The notes: generated from the sequence alone by a model not told the origin. A stretch of DNA of 10,907 nt from Bacteroidota bacterium (GCA_021413595.1 JAIOQD010000385.1:1-10907), one strand, 5' to 3'; positions 1 to 7,300 are shown, counted from the stretch's first letter. Translations and numbers: made by a program.

Positions 1-318
1 TTAAACATGGATATTATGGGAACCGGTGATGATGGTATTACTGTGGTAAATGGTTCAGTTTTTAAGGAAGAATTTGACAATTTGGTGAAAATAAATGAAA
101 AAAATAATTTTATCAAAAATGTAAAAATAAGAGGGAAGGCTGCCAATAGCGACCATTATTTTTTTTCAGAAAAAGGTGTAAAAGCATTTTTTATCTATAC
201 CATGGGTGGAATAAATGCATATCATGATATTTACGATAGACCAGAAACATTACCTTTGAATGAATTTGAGGATCTGTTCAAATTGATAATGTCATTTAGT
301 GCCTATCTTCAAAATTAA
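1..318 (+). CDS. M28-family zinc peptidase, C-terminal fragment (5' end outside window)
   Basis: The reading frame is open from base 1, so this is the last 105 residues of a longer protein and the ATG at 7 is an internal Met. The first residues, LNMDIMGTGDDG, match the M28 (aminopeptidase Y/S type) segment whose Asp binds a catalytic zinc. The stretch RGKAANSDHYFFSEKGV is the conserved SDH loop of the family, and NAYHDIYDRPET carries the last His zinc ligand, as in the IHTTQDT segment of Vibrio aminopeptidase. The first zinc ligands and any signal peptide lie upstream and cannot be checked. In Bacteroidota such proteins are usually exported and remove N-terminal residues from peptides; export is inference here. 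The end with a TAA stop at 316-318 looks natural, not truncated. Confidence 0.85.
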   Translation, partial: LNMDIMGTGDDGITVVNGSVFKEEFDNLVKINEKNNFIKNVKIRGKAANSDHYFFSEKGVKAFFIYTMGGINAYHDIYDRPETLPLNEFEDLFKLIMSFSAYLQN

Positions 319-390
319 TAAAAGTGAAAGACGTTTTAAAAAGTATGTTTATGAAATTTGTTCAGCAAAAAATAAAATCGTAGCAGGATT

Positions 391-423
391 AATTCCCCCT
401 TGAAAAGGGGGGTAGGGGGGATT
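391..423 (+). repeat. C/G-tract palindromic repeat, left copy
   Basis: This 33-bp element contains the hairpin CCCCCTT-GAA-AAGGGGG (stem 395-401 with 405-411) followed by a GTAGGGGGG tail. Its reverse complement matches 833-865 at 29 of 33 positions, so the two copies are inverted around the DUF559 gene. It lies 73 nt after the peptidase stop and could also act as a weak transcription stop for that gene, but it is not followed by a T run. Confidence 0.85.
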
Positions 424-468
424 AAAAGTGTAAGTTATTAAATAGGTTAAATTCATAAACCCATCCCA

Positions 469-903
469 TTGAAAAAAGCTTTCGTAGATTATAATTTAAA
501 TTTAAAATCGAATTCGCGCCTGTTAAGGAATAATTCTACTTTATCAGAAGTACTTTTGTGGAAAAAATTACGCGCTGGAAGTATGATGGGGTTCAAATTT
601 AACAGACAAAAACCTCTTGGAAATTATATTGTTGATTTTTATTGTAAACCATTAAATTTGATTATTGAAATTGACGGAAGTAGTCACGATAATAAATATG
701 AAAAAGATTGTTATCGCCAGAATGAGTTAGAAAAACTAGGACTTACCGTTTTAAGGTTTACAGATTTACAAGTGAAAAAGGATATGAATAATGTAATTAG
801 AGGAATTGAGATTTGGGTTAATGAAAACAAAAAAACCCCCCTAGCCCCCTTTTTAAGGGGGAATGAATTCATAGGTAAAAACAAGAACTCAGCTCAAAGA
901 TGA
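469..903 (+). CDS. DUF559 / Vsr-like endonuclease-domain protein
   Basis: This is a 144-aa protein of the DUF559 group, which belongs to the Vsr/PD-(D/E)XK nuclease fold. The family opening NLRLLRNN-like/TLSEVLLWKKLR is at residues 16-35. The core RQKPLGNYIVDFYC at 46-59 contains Asp56, and LIIEIDGSSH at 64-73 contains Glu67 and Asp69, the expected metal-binding acidic residues. A stop at 448 and the lack of an ATG before residue 39 make TTG at 469 the likely start; homologues normally begin close to this point. Residues 122-133 (KTPLAPFLRGNE) are encoded by a repeat element, so the natural tail may end near residue 120. The gene sits 21 nt before rsmI but is functionally unrelated to it. Its cellular role is unknown; a DNA nicking or repair activity is inferred from the fold only. 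Confidence 0.85.
   Translation: MKKAFVDYNLNLKSNSRLLRNNSTLSEVLLWKKLRAGSMMGFKFNRQKPLGNYIVDFYCKPLNLIIEIDGSSHDNKYEKDCYRQNELEKLGLTVLRFTDLQVKKDMNNVIRGIEIWVNENKKTPLAPFLRGNEFIGKNKNSAQR
833..865 (-). repeat. C/G-tract palindromic repeat, right (inverted) copy inside the DUF559 3' end
   Basis: Read on the - strand this element is the same 33-bp sequence as 391-423, with four mismatches. The hairpin stem is CCCCCTT at 845-851 with AAGGGGG at 855-861, loop TTT; compared with the left copy the loop is changed but the stem is kept. It is read in frame by the nuclease gene and yields the peptide TPLAPFLRGN. Confidence 0.85.
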
Positions 904-924
904 AATGCCGAATAAAAAAAACAC

Positions 925-1596
925 ATGAAACTATACATTGTACCTACACCTATTGGAAACCTTGAGGATATTACACTTCGTGCGATACGAATTTTAAACG
1001 AAGTAGATCTGATATTAGCGGAAGACACTCGAAAATCTGGCATTCTTTTAAAACATTTGAATATTACAAAAAAGATGTTTGCACATCACATGCACAATGA
1101 GCATAAAACTGCAACAATGATTGCAGAGCGCATTGCAAGTGGTGAAAGCATAGCATTGATAACAGATGCAGGGACTCCCGCTATTTCTGACCCCGGATTT
1201 TTATTGGTACGTGAATGTATAAAAAAGGGAATAGAGGTTGAGTGTTTGCCCGGTGCAACGGCATTTGTACCTGCATTGGTAAATTCCGGTTTGCCAAGTG
1301 ATTCATTTTGTTTTGAAGGTTTTTTGCCTCAAAAAAAAGGACGTCAAACAAAAATTAAATCCTTATTAAATGAATCACGCACGATGATTTTTTATGAATC
1401 TCCACATCGATTGATTAAAGCACTGGAGCAGTTCATAGCGTTTTTTGGTGCTGATAGAAAAGCTTCCGTTTCTCGTGAACTTACCAAGATGTTTGAAGAA
1501 ACAAAACGTGGTACTTTGCAGGAAATATTGGATTATTTTAAGGACAAAACAATTAAAGGTGAAATTGTGATTGTATTGGAAGGTAACAAAAATTAA
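925..1596 (+). CDS. rsmI: 16S rRNA (cytidine(1402)-2'-O)-methyltransferase
   Basis: RsmI is the SAM-dependent enzyme that 2'-O-methylates C1402 in the decoding centre of 16S rRNA. The tetrapyrrole-methylase fold is recognisable from VPTPIGNLEDITLRA at residues 6-20, AEDTRKSG at 32-39, LITDAGTPAISDPG at 78-91 (the SAM-binding loop), CLPGATAF at 107-114, GLPSDSFCFEGFLP at 122-135 and FYESPHR at 156-162. At 223 aa it has the whole methylase domain but lacks the extra C-terminal region of the 286-aa E. coli enzyme; short forms are common in Bacteroidota. ATG 925 is the first in-frame start and gives the expected MKLYIVPTPIGNL N-terminus. An A-rich stretch replaces a Shine-Dalgarno site. It is probably co-transcribed from upstream or from a promoter that is not visible. 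Confidence 0.96.
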   Translation: MKLYIVPTPIGNLEDITLRAIRILNEVDLILAEDTRKSGILLKHLNITKKMFAHHMHNEHKTATMIAERIASGESIALITDAGTPAISDPGFLLVRECIKKGIEVECLPGATAFVPALVNSGLPSDSFCFEGFLPQKKGRQTKIKSLLNESRTMIFYESPHRLIKALEQFIAFFGADRKASVSRELTKMFEETKRGTLQEILDYFKDKTIKGEIVIVLEGNKN

Positions 1597-1600
1597 TTTT

Positions 1601-1660
1601 ACAATTTTTAAATTGTGAAGTAGCAATTGGCAGCTTGCATAATTGCCTACTGTAAAATTG
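1601..1660. repeat. Palindromic intergenic repeat (AATTGCCTACTG family) between rsmI and corA
   Basis: The 102-bp gap holds an AT hairpin, ACAATTT-TT-AAATTGT at 1601-1616. It then has a stem of AGTAGCAATT (1619-1628) with AATTGCCTACT (1641-1651), one bulged base and a 12-nt loop. The core and its order (forward arm, CAGC/CTGC loop, reverse arm) recur at 2797-2878 on the other side of corA. It could weaken read-through from rsmI, but no classical terminator with a T tail is present. Confidence 0.6.
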
Positions 1661-1698
1661 ATTTTTATTGCCAAAGCAAAATTGTAAAATTGAGTTAA

Positions 1699-2745
1699 AT
1701 GGAATACATGCTAAATAAAACCGGAGCCCCTCCCGGAACAATTGTGTATAGTGGAAAAGATACTACCGAGAAAGTAAGGATCACTCTCATTGAATATAAC
1801 GAGACCCAATTTATTGAAAAAAATTTTTATGATTTTTCAGAATGTTTGGAGTCCGTTGATCCAAACATGGTAAAGTGGATAAATGTTGATGGAATACACA
1901 AGGTTGAACTAATTGAAGCGATAGGCAAACATTATAACATTCACCCCCTCACCCTTGAAGATATTGTTAATACAAACCAGCGTTCAAAGTTCGAAGATTA
2001 TGATAGTTATGTAGTATCGATTATGAAAATGATCTATTACGATGGCGAGATCCGTTCCGAACAGTTAAGTGTTATTTTAATGGAGGGCTTGGTTATTTCA
2101 TTTCAGGAAATAGATGGCGGTGATGCTTTTGATCTGATACGAAACCGTATTCGGCAAGGGAAAGGGCGCATTCGTAAGGTTGGTGCTGATTATTTGGCCT
2201 ATGCTTTATTGGATGCCGTGGTAGATTGTTATTTCACTATTCTTGAAAAATTTGGTGACAGGATAGAGTTATTGGAAGAGGAGTTGATGGAAGAGCCCAC
2301 AAAAGAAACCCTGAAACAGCTTCATCACATGAAACGCGAAATGATTTTTTTACGTAAGGCTGTTTGGCCAATGCGCGAGTTAATTAATAATTTAGAACGT
2401 AGCGAAACTGAATTAATAAAACCAAGTACAGATATTTATTTAAGGGATTTACATGACCACGCTGTAAGAGTAATTGATACTGTTGAAACTTTCCGCGATT
2501 TACTTTCCGGCATGATGGATATTTATTTATCCAGTGTTAGCAATAGGATGAATGAGGTTATGAAAGTGTTAACCATTATTACCACCATTTTTGTTCCGGT
2601 TACTTTTATTGTTGGGGTATATGGTATGAATTTCGATTTTATGCCCGAACTACACTCCAAATGGGGGTATCCGCTAACGTGGTTTGTAATAATTATTACG
2701 ATAGGATCCTTATTGATCTATTTTCGAAGAAAGAAATGGATGTAG
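1699..2745 (+). CDS. corA: CorA-type magnesium/cobalt transporter
   Basis: This 348-aa inner-membrane channel of the CorA family moves Mg2+ (also Co2+) inwards as a pentamer. The N-terminal cytoplasmic domain (about 1-230) includes WINVDGIHK and HPLTLEDIVNTNQRSKFEDYDSY-type motifs (around 55-105), typical of CorA. A long charged helix follows (about 230-285). Two membrane helices lie near 288-308 and 325-342. The signature YGMN is at 308-311, directly after the first helix, and the acidic MPEL stretch lies in the periplasmic loop. The C-terminus FRRKKWM is the usual positive cytoplasmic end. ATG 1699 is used here; ATG 1708 (residue 4) would also fit. The length is normal. The gene stands alone between two copies of an intergenic repeat and converges with the HemJ-like gene. 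Confidence 0.95.
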   Translation: MEYMLNKTGAPPGTIVYSGKDTTEKVRITLIEYNETQFIEKNFYDFSECLESVDPNMVKWINVDGIHKVELIEAIGKHYNIHPLTLEDIVNTNQRSKFEDYDSYVVSIMKMIYYDGEIRSEQLSVILMEGLVISFQEIDGGDAFDLIRNRIRQGKGRIRKVGADYLAYALLDAVVDCYFTILEKFGDRIELLEEELMEEPTKETLKQLHHMKREMIFLRKAVWPMRELINNLERSETELIKPSTDIYLRDLHDHAVRVIDTVETFRDLLSGMMDIYLSSVSNRMNEVMKVLTIITTIFVPVTFIVGVYGMNFDFMPELHSKWGYPLTWFVIIITIGSLLIYFRRKKWM

Positions 2746-2750
2746 TTTAA

Positions 2751-2836
2751 AGCAATGAAACAATTTTGCAATTTCTCAGTAGTCAAATCTATTTAAAACA
2801 ATGAACCAATTTAACAATTTATCAGTAGGCAAATCT
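2751..2836 (+). repeat. Two tandem 40-bp direct repeats downstream of corA
   Basis: Copies at 2751-2790 and 2797-2836 agree at 34 of 40 positions and share CAATGAA, CAATTT and CAGTAG.CAAATCT. They are separated by 6 nt. The second copy is also the left arm of the long hairpin at 2815-2878, so this is a small cluster of one repeat family placed just after the corA stop. Confidence 0.8.
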
Positions 2837-2878
2837 TTATCCTGCTGCCAATTGAATAATTGCCTACTGTATAAATTG
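2815..2878. terminator. Long hairpin between convergent genes, possible bidirectional terminator
   Basis: The left arm at 2815-2832 (CAATTTATCAGTAGGCAA) pairs with 2860-2878, leaving one extra base in the right arm and a 27-nt loop. It lies between the 3' ends of corA (+) and the HemJ-like gene (-), where a two-way transcription stop is expected. It has no strong G/C stem or T run, so the terminator role is inference; the inverted repeat itself is plain. Confidence 0.45.
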
Positions 2879-2887
2879 CAAAATTGA

Positions 2888-3439
2888 TCAATTGCCTTCT
2901 CTTTTCTCCCTGCTCTTTTTATAAATTTTCACAGCAAACATCAATGTAATTGCAAAGATCACAAAGCCAAGCATCCCCCAAACCCAGCCGGTATTGCTTC
3001 GTAATTCAATTAAAAACACAATGGCAACTAAAAACACAGTGGCCAACTCATTCCATAACCTTAATTTAAATGAGCTGTATTTTACAATATCGGATTGTAA
3101 TTGTTTGAACATCGCATGACACTGAATGTGATAGGAAATAAGGCCACCAACAAAACAAAGTTTAAGAATAAAATATCCTTCTGATAAAAAATAGGGGTTA
3201 ATCCAAAGTAACCAACTTCCAAATACAAGAGTTAAGATCATTGAAGGCCAGGTAATTCCATACCAGAGACGCTTCTCCATTAGTTTATATTGGGTTTGTA
3301 AAATGCTTTTCTCAGGTTCTGATTTTGTTTCCGCTTCGGTATGATAAATAAATAAACGTACAATATAAAACAGTCCGGCAAACCAGGTAACAATAAAAAT
3401 AACATGTAAGGGTTTGATATATTGATAAAAATTTTCCAT
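2888..3439 (-). CDS. hemJ: HemJ/CopD-like membrane protein (putative protoporphyrinogen IX oxidase)
   Basis: This 183-aa polytopic membrane protein resembles the UPF0093/HemJ group, which oxidises protoporphyrinogen IX to protoporphyrin IX in heme synthesis. The N-terminal LHVIFIVTWFAGLFY...RLFIYH at residues 11-33 is the family signature, with His12 as the conserved histidine and YH at 32-33. Lys93 in FILKLCFVG and His104 in ISYHIQCH match the second conserved Lys/His region. Hydrophobic segments lie near 8-31, 62-80, 88-108, 128-147 and 153-172, and a basic tail closes the protein. ATG at 3439 gives the standard start right before the first helix. It is convergent with corA and divergent from the thioesterase gene. 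No heme gene is next to it, so the assignment rests on sequence alone; a general CopD-family label is the cautious alternative. Confidence 0.82.
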   Translation of the reverse strand: MENFYQYIKPLHVIFIVTWFAGLFYIVRLFIYHTEAETKSEPEKSILQTQYKLMEKRLWYGITWPSMILTLVFGSWLLWINPYFLSEGYFILKLCFVGGLISYHIQCHAMFKQLQSDIVKYSSFKLRLWNELATVFLVAIVFLIELRSNTGWVWGMLGFVIFAITLMFAVKIYKKSREKREGN

Positions 3440-3455
3440 TTCGTTAATTTTTCAA

Positions 3456-3463
3456 CGAAGGTA
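3456..3463 (-). promoter_or_regulatory. Putative -7 box for the HemJ-like gene
   Basis: On the - strand this reads TACCTTCG, one base from the Bacteroidota consensus TAnnTTTG, and lies 16 nt before the ATG. It mirrors TACCTTTG at 3699-3706 in front of the opposite gene. No TTG at the usual -33 distance is seen, so the call is moderate. Confidence 0.45.
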
Positions 3464-3531
3464 CGAATCAATACAACATAATATGATTACGGATAACGAA
3501 TCTGTACCAGCTGTTTTTTGTATATAGATTC

Positions 3532-3653
3532 AAATGTCGTTTAGTTAAGGAAAAAAATCAACCCTCAGTCTTCGACAATCTCTGACTGACAGCGCGCTGG
3601 TCATATTGAGCCTGTCGAAATATGTGTGATGGCATCTTAACTAAACGACATTG
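3532..3653. mobile_element. 122-bp MITE-like element with 17-bp terminal inverted repeats
   Basis: AATGTCGTTTAGTTAAG at 3533-3549 and its exact reverse complement at 3636-3652 form perfect 17-bp terminal inverted repeats. Just outside, one base away on each side, the direct repeat ATATAGATTC occurs at 3522-3531 and 3654-3663, as expected for a 10-bp target-site duplication. Removing the element plus one repeat restores a continuous AT-rich upstream region. The inside has no reading frame but holds a REP-like hairpin (3571-3619). This is the structure of a non-autonomous transposon (MITE). The helper transposase is not in the window. It sits between two promoters and may change their spacing or expression. 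Confidence 0.75.
3571..3619. repeat. REP-like imperfect palindrome inside the MITE-like element
   Basis: TTCGACA (3571-3577) pairs with TGTCGAA (3613-3619), CTC with GAG, TGAC with GTCA, and the centre is the perfect palindrome AGCGCGCT (3591-3598). The whole 49-nt stretch can fold into one long interrupted hairpin. The right half, ATTGAGCCTGTCGAAA, resembles a sequence I recall as frequent between genes in Bacteroidota; that recollection is not checked. Confidence 0.65.
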
Positions 3654-3698
3654 ATATAGATTCGTAAATTCGTTTTTATTAGTTATCCGTAACTTTAG

Positions 3699-3706
3699 TA
3701 CCTTTG
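3699..3706 (+). promoter_or_regulatory. Putative -7 box for the thioesterase gene
   Basis: TACCTTTG fits the Bacteroidota sigma-A -7 consensus TAnnTTTG exactly and lies 13 nt before ATG 3720, implying a very short 5' leader. A clear TTG -33 box at the usual distance is missing. Its mirror partner is at 3456-3463. Confidence 0.6.
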
Positions 3707-3719
3707 CAAAAAATTTTTT

Positions 3720-4241
3720 ATGAAATCGAAAACGCCCAAAGAATCATTAACAATACAAACTCAGGTAGTATTACCCAACGACACCAATGTAATGGGAAAC
3801 TTATTTGGTGGGAGGTTGCTTCAGTGGATGGATATTGTAGCTTCTATCTCCGCTCATCGCCATTCTAAACGTGTGGTGGTTACAGCTTCTGTGAATAATG
3901 TGTCTTTCAATAACCCAATTCTGCATTCCAGTATAGTAACGCTAGAAGCAAAAGTGTCAAGAGCCTTTACATCATCCATGGAAATTTATATAGATGTTTG
4001 GGTTGAGGATCATGTTAGTGGTGTAAAAATGAAATGTAACGAAGCTATTTATACTTTTGTTGCTGTGGATCAAAATGGTTCTCCATTACATGTGCCTGAA
4101 CTGGTCCCCGAAACGGAGGAAGAAAAATTCCGATTCGAAGGCGCTTTGCGTAGAAGGCAGTTGAGTTTGATTTTAGCAGGTCAAATGAAACCGGAAGATG
4201 CAAACGAGTTGAAGGCCCTGTTTGCTCCTGCCAATTCCTGA
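3720..4241 (+). CDS. Acyl-CoA thioesterase, hotdog fold (YciA/BACH type)
   Basis: This 173-aa cytoplasmic enzyme is predicted to hydrolyse acyl-CoA thioesters to free acid and CoA. Residues 16-40 carry the family hallmark VVLPNDTNVMGNLFGGRLLQWMD, in which Asn23 and Asp38 correspond to catalytic positions of acyl-CoA hydrolases with a single hotdog domain. The block VVTASVNNVSFNNPI (53-67) and the strand SSMEIYIDVWVEDHVSG (85-101) complete the fold. The last ~40 residues form a charged, probably helical tail (REGALRRRQLSLILAG-like) often seen in the Bacteroidota versions. ATG 3720 follows a -7 box closely and gives a normal N-terminus. Substrate chain length cannot be read from the sequence. 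It is divergent from the HemJ-like gene and 65 nt before the large secreted-protein gene, with no apparent functional link to either. Confidence 0.92.
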   Translation: MKSKTPKESLTIQTQVVLPNDTNVMGNLFGGRLLQWMDIVASISAHRHSKRVVVTASVNNVSFNNPILHSSIVTLEAKVSRAFTSSMEIYIDVWVEDHVSGVKMKCNEAIYTFVAVDQNGSPLHVPELVPETEEEKFRFEGALRRRQLSLILAGQMKPEDANELKALFAPANS

Positions 4242-4306
4242 TAAATTGAACCGAAAAAGCATATAACTGCTTATTTATCAAAACTTTACAACCTAAAGTT
4301 AAATCC

Positions 4307-7300
4307 TTGTGTTTTTTAATTAAAAACATCAAAAAAAGGCTGAAACGGCTCGTAGCCCTGACTTTTACATTATTGCTTGCCCAAAATGTAAAAGCATCGC
4401 ATATATCAGGCGCAGAAATAACATATAACTACATTGGGAATAACCAATATCGAATTAATCTGAAATTATACTGGGATTGTACTGATGGTTTTGATCCTGG
4501 CGATCCTCAAACAATTGATTTAACGAGTACGTGTGGAGGCAATCTTAGTCTTTCTGTTGAACAAACAAACCTTGGGGGGACCGATATTTCACAGCTATGT
4601 ACCAATGCGTTAAGTACTTGCAGCGGTGGAACCACTCCGGGTATGAATATGAATGAATATACTGATACAATTACCTTGTCGCCATGCGATACCTGGACTA
4701 TGAGTTGGAATAGCTGTTGTAGAAATCAGGTTATTTCAAACCTTCAAAATCCTGATAATTTTGGTATGTATGCAGAGGCGATATTAAATAGCGTAACCGG
4801 GCCAGGTAACAACTCCCCTTATTTTACCTCTCAACCTTTACCCTATTTGTGTGTTAATCAGGCAATTTGCTATAATTTTGGCGTAGTAGAAGAAGATGGC
4901 GACTCGTTATACTATTCGTTAGTAAATGCAATGGAAGCCGGAGCATCTAATTTACTTTATAATACAGGTTATACTGCAATAGCGCCAATCCCCGGAATTA
5001 CTATTAACCCTAATACCGGACAGATCTCCTTTACCCCTACCACTGTTGGGAATTTTGTGGTTGTAGTGGAAATTGCAGAATATACACCTGCGGGTGTTTT
5101 GATTGGAACGGTAATGCGTGATATTCAGTTTGTTGTGTTTAATTGTGGCAACCAAACCGTAGGTTGTGCTGATGGTACAATTTCCGGTTTAACCGGAACA
5201 GCTGCTCAAACCGGACCTTATACCTTAGAGATGTGCGAAGGTTCTATCTTCACATTTGATATAACCTATAATGATCCAAATGCAGGAGATAGTTTATCGA
5301 TTATTTCGAATCTTGCAATTGTTCTTCCCGGTTCGATTATTACCACCTCCGGAGTAAACCCTTTGGTGGCAACTATCACCTGGACAGCACCCGCAGGTAC
5401 AGCAAATACAAATACTTCATTTAGTGTTACTGTGAAGGATAATGCCTGTCCCGTTCCTGGTCAACAAACATTTGTTTATGATATCAATGTATTAACACGA
5501 ACACTTGCCGGTGCAGATCAAATAATTTGTGGTAACCAAACAGCTGCGCTGAATGGTACTGGTGGTACTATCTTTACCTGGAGTGTTATTAGCGGACCTG
5601 CAATGGCGGTAGGTAGCAATTTTTCATGTAACCCTTGTGAAAATCCCATTGCATCACCAGTTTCAACTACAACGTATGAAGTGGTTAGTGATTTAAGTGG
5701 AACTTGTTTAAATAAAGACACTGTTACCGTAACTGTTGTACCGGATTTTTCTTTTTTAACAACTCAAACTACCGACACCCTTTGTTTACAACAACTCGTT
5801 TCTTTGAATATAGCAGGAGCTCCTGCAGGAGTTTATACACAATTATGGTCTCCTTCCACCTATCTTAATGATGTTACAGTTGCAAACCCTGTTGCAACTA
5901 TCACTGTTCCGGGTACTTATAGTTATTATGTTAAAATTACAAGTCCTTTTGGTTGTGTAAAAAAGGATACTACAGCTGTAACCGTATTGCCGGAGATCAG
6001 AACACGTATCGGCACCGATACCACATTGTGTCTTTCTCAAAGTACACAATTAAATGCAACCGGTGGAGCTACATTTACCTGGAGTGTTATAAGTGGGCCA
6101 CCAATAGTAGTGGGTACCAATTTTTCGTGTAACCCTTGTGCAAATCCAATTGCAACACCAAGCGACACCACAATATATCAGGTAACTAGCAATTTAAATG
6201 GTACTTGTATTAATAAAGATACCGTTACCGTTACTATAGTGCCTGATTTTACAATTTCAATAACACAAAGCGAAACCATCACCTGCCTATTGCAGCCGGC
6301 AATACAGTTAAATGCGATAGTGTCTCCTTTAGCAAGTTATTCCTATCAATGGGATTTAAATTCATCTTTAACCAACTACACAATCCCAAATCCACTTGCG
6401 AGCACGGCCGTTCCCGGTACACATCTTTATATTGTGAGTGTTTCAAGTCCATCAGGTTGTGTTAAAAAAGATACTGCCCAAATTATAATTACTCCAAGCT
6501 ATACTCCTGATCCAATTGCTTACGGATCTGATTCGGTAGTTTGTACCGGTGATACCGTTCAACTTGGTGTGACTTTCGGGACTTCAATTCCTTCTGTTTG
6601 TGGGATCAACCCGGTTGGTTGTGCAGCTACATTGTCCGGAGTGGTTGGGACGGCAACAACAGCAAACACAAATACTCAATATCCGGCTCCTTATGGTAAT
6701 TGGTATAAAAATGCAAAACATCAGTTTTTATTCAAAGCCTCAGAATTAATAGCTTCGGGTATTACAGGCGGCAAAATAGATCAGTTGGATTTTAATGTTA
6801 CACAAATTCCAACAGGAGCATTAACTACCTATCATAATTTTACCATCAATATGGGCTGTACCAATCTTACAGCTCTTACGAATTGGGTTCCGGGCCTGTT
6901 TAATGTATATACGCCTAAAAATCATTCAGTTATAGTTGGCTGGAATGTTCACTCATTTGATAATGCTTATGAATGGGATGGGATTTCAAATGTTGTTGTG
7001 GAAATTTGTTTTAATGAGATCCCTTTGGGTACTACCTATACAAATAACTGTATTTCTCCTTATACCACTACATCATTTAATTCCGCATTGTATGATAATG
7101 ACGACTTTACAGCAATGTGCCCGAGTTTAGCTGCACCCACAACAAGTAACAAAAGACCGAATACACAATTTCATTACTGTGGTGGTTCACCCGATTCAAC
7201 GAAATATACCTATAGCTGGTTTCCTCCTACTGGTATAATCAATACGAATGCACAATATACAGGAGCTGTTATAGCGGGACAAACCCAATATTATGTAGTT

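Larger units (their letters stand above)
3487..3692. promoter_or_regulatory. Mirrored 11-bp motif GTTATCCGTAA in the divergent promoter region
   Basis: TTACGGATAAC at 3487-3497 and GTTATCCGTAA at 3682-3692 are perfect inverted copies, so each divergent gene has GTTATCCGTAA upstream of its -7 box in the same orientation. The gaps to the -7 boxes differ (23 nt for the - strand gene, 6 nt for the + strand gene). Both copies lie outside the 122-bp insertion. They may be binding sites for one regulator or the ends of an older repeat. Confidence 0.4.

Noticed and set aside
341..360. TATGTTTA as a -7 promoter box before the nuclease gene
   Set aside because: The last base departs from TAnnTTTG, there is no -33 partner, and it is over 100 nt before the start; AT-rich DNA gives such matches by chance.
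405..420. G runs as a possible G-quadruplex
   Set aside because: Only two six-base G tracts separated by TA are present; the hairpin with the preceding C tract explains the sequence better, and the inverted copy has the same stem.
1375..1741. Two - strand open frames across the end of rsmI and the gap to corA
   Set aside because: They are opposite strong genes, low-complexity and without recognisable domains, so they are chance frames.
3532..3653. The 17-bp inverted repeat considered as a simple terminator hairpin
   Set aside because: It lies upstream of both neighbouring genes, not downstream, encloses 86 nt and has matching direct repeats outside, which fits a mobile element.
4257..4272. 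Small hairpin AAGCA-TATAAC-TGCTT after the thioesterase gene
   Set aside because: The stem has only five pairs and no T run follows, so it is too weak to call a terminator.
5510..6523. Repeats considered as a CRISPR or non-coding array
   Set aside because: Units are ~500 bp, in frame and encode conserved protein motifs, so they are duplicated protein domains.
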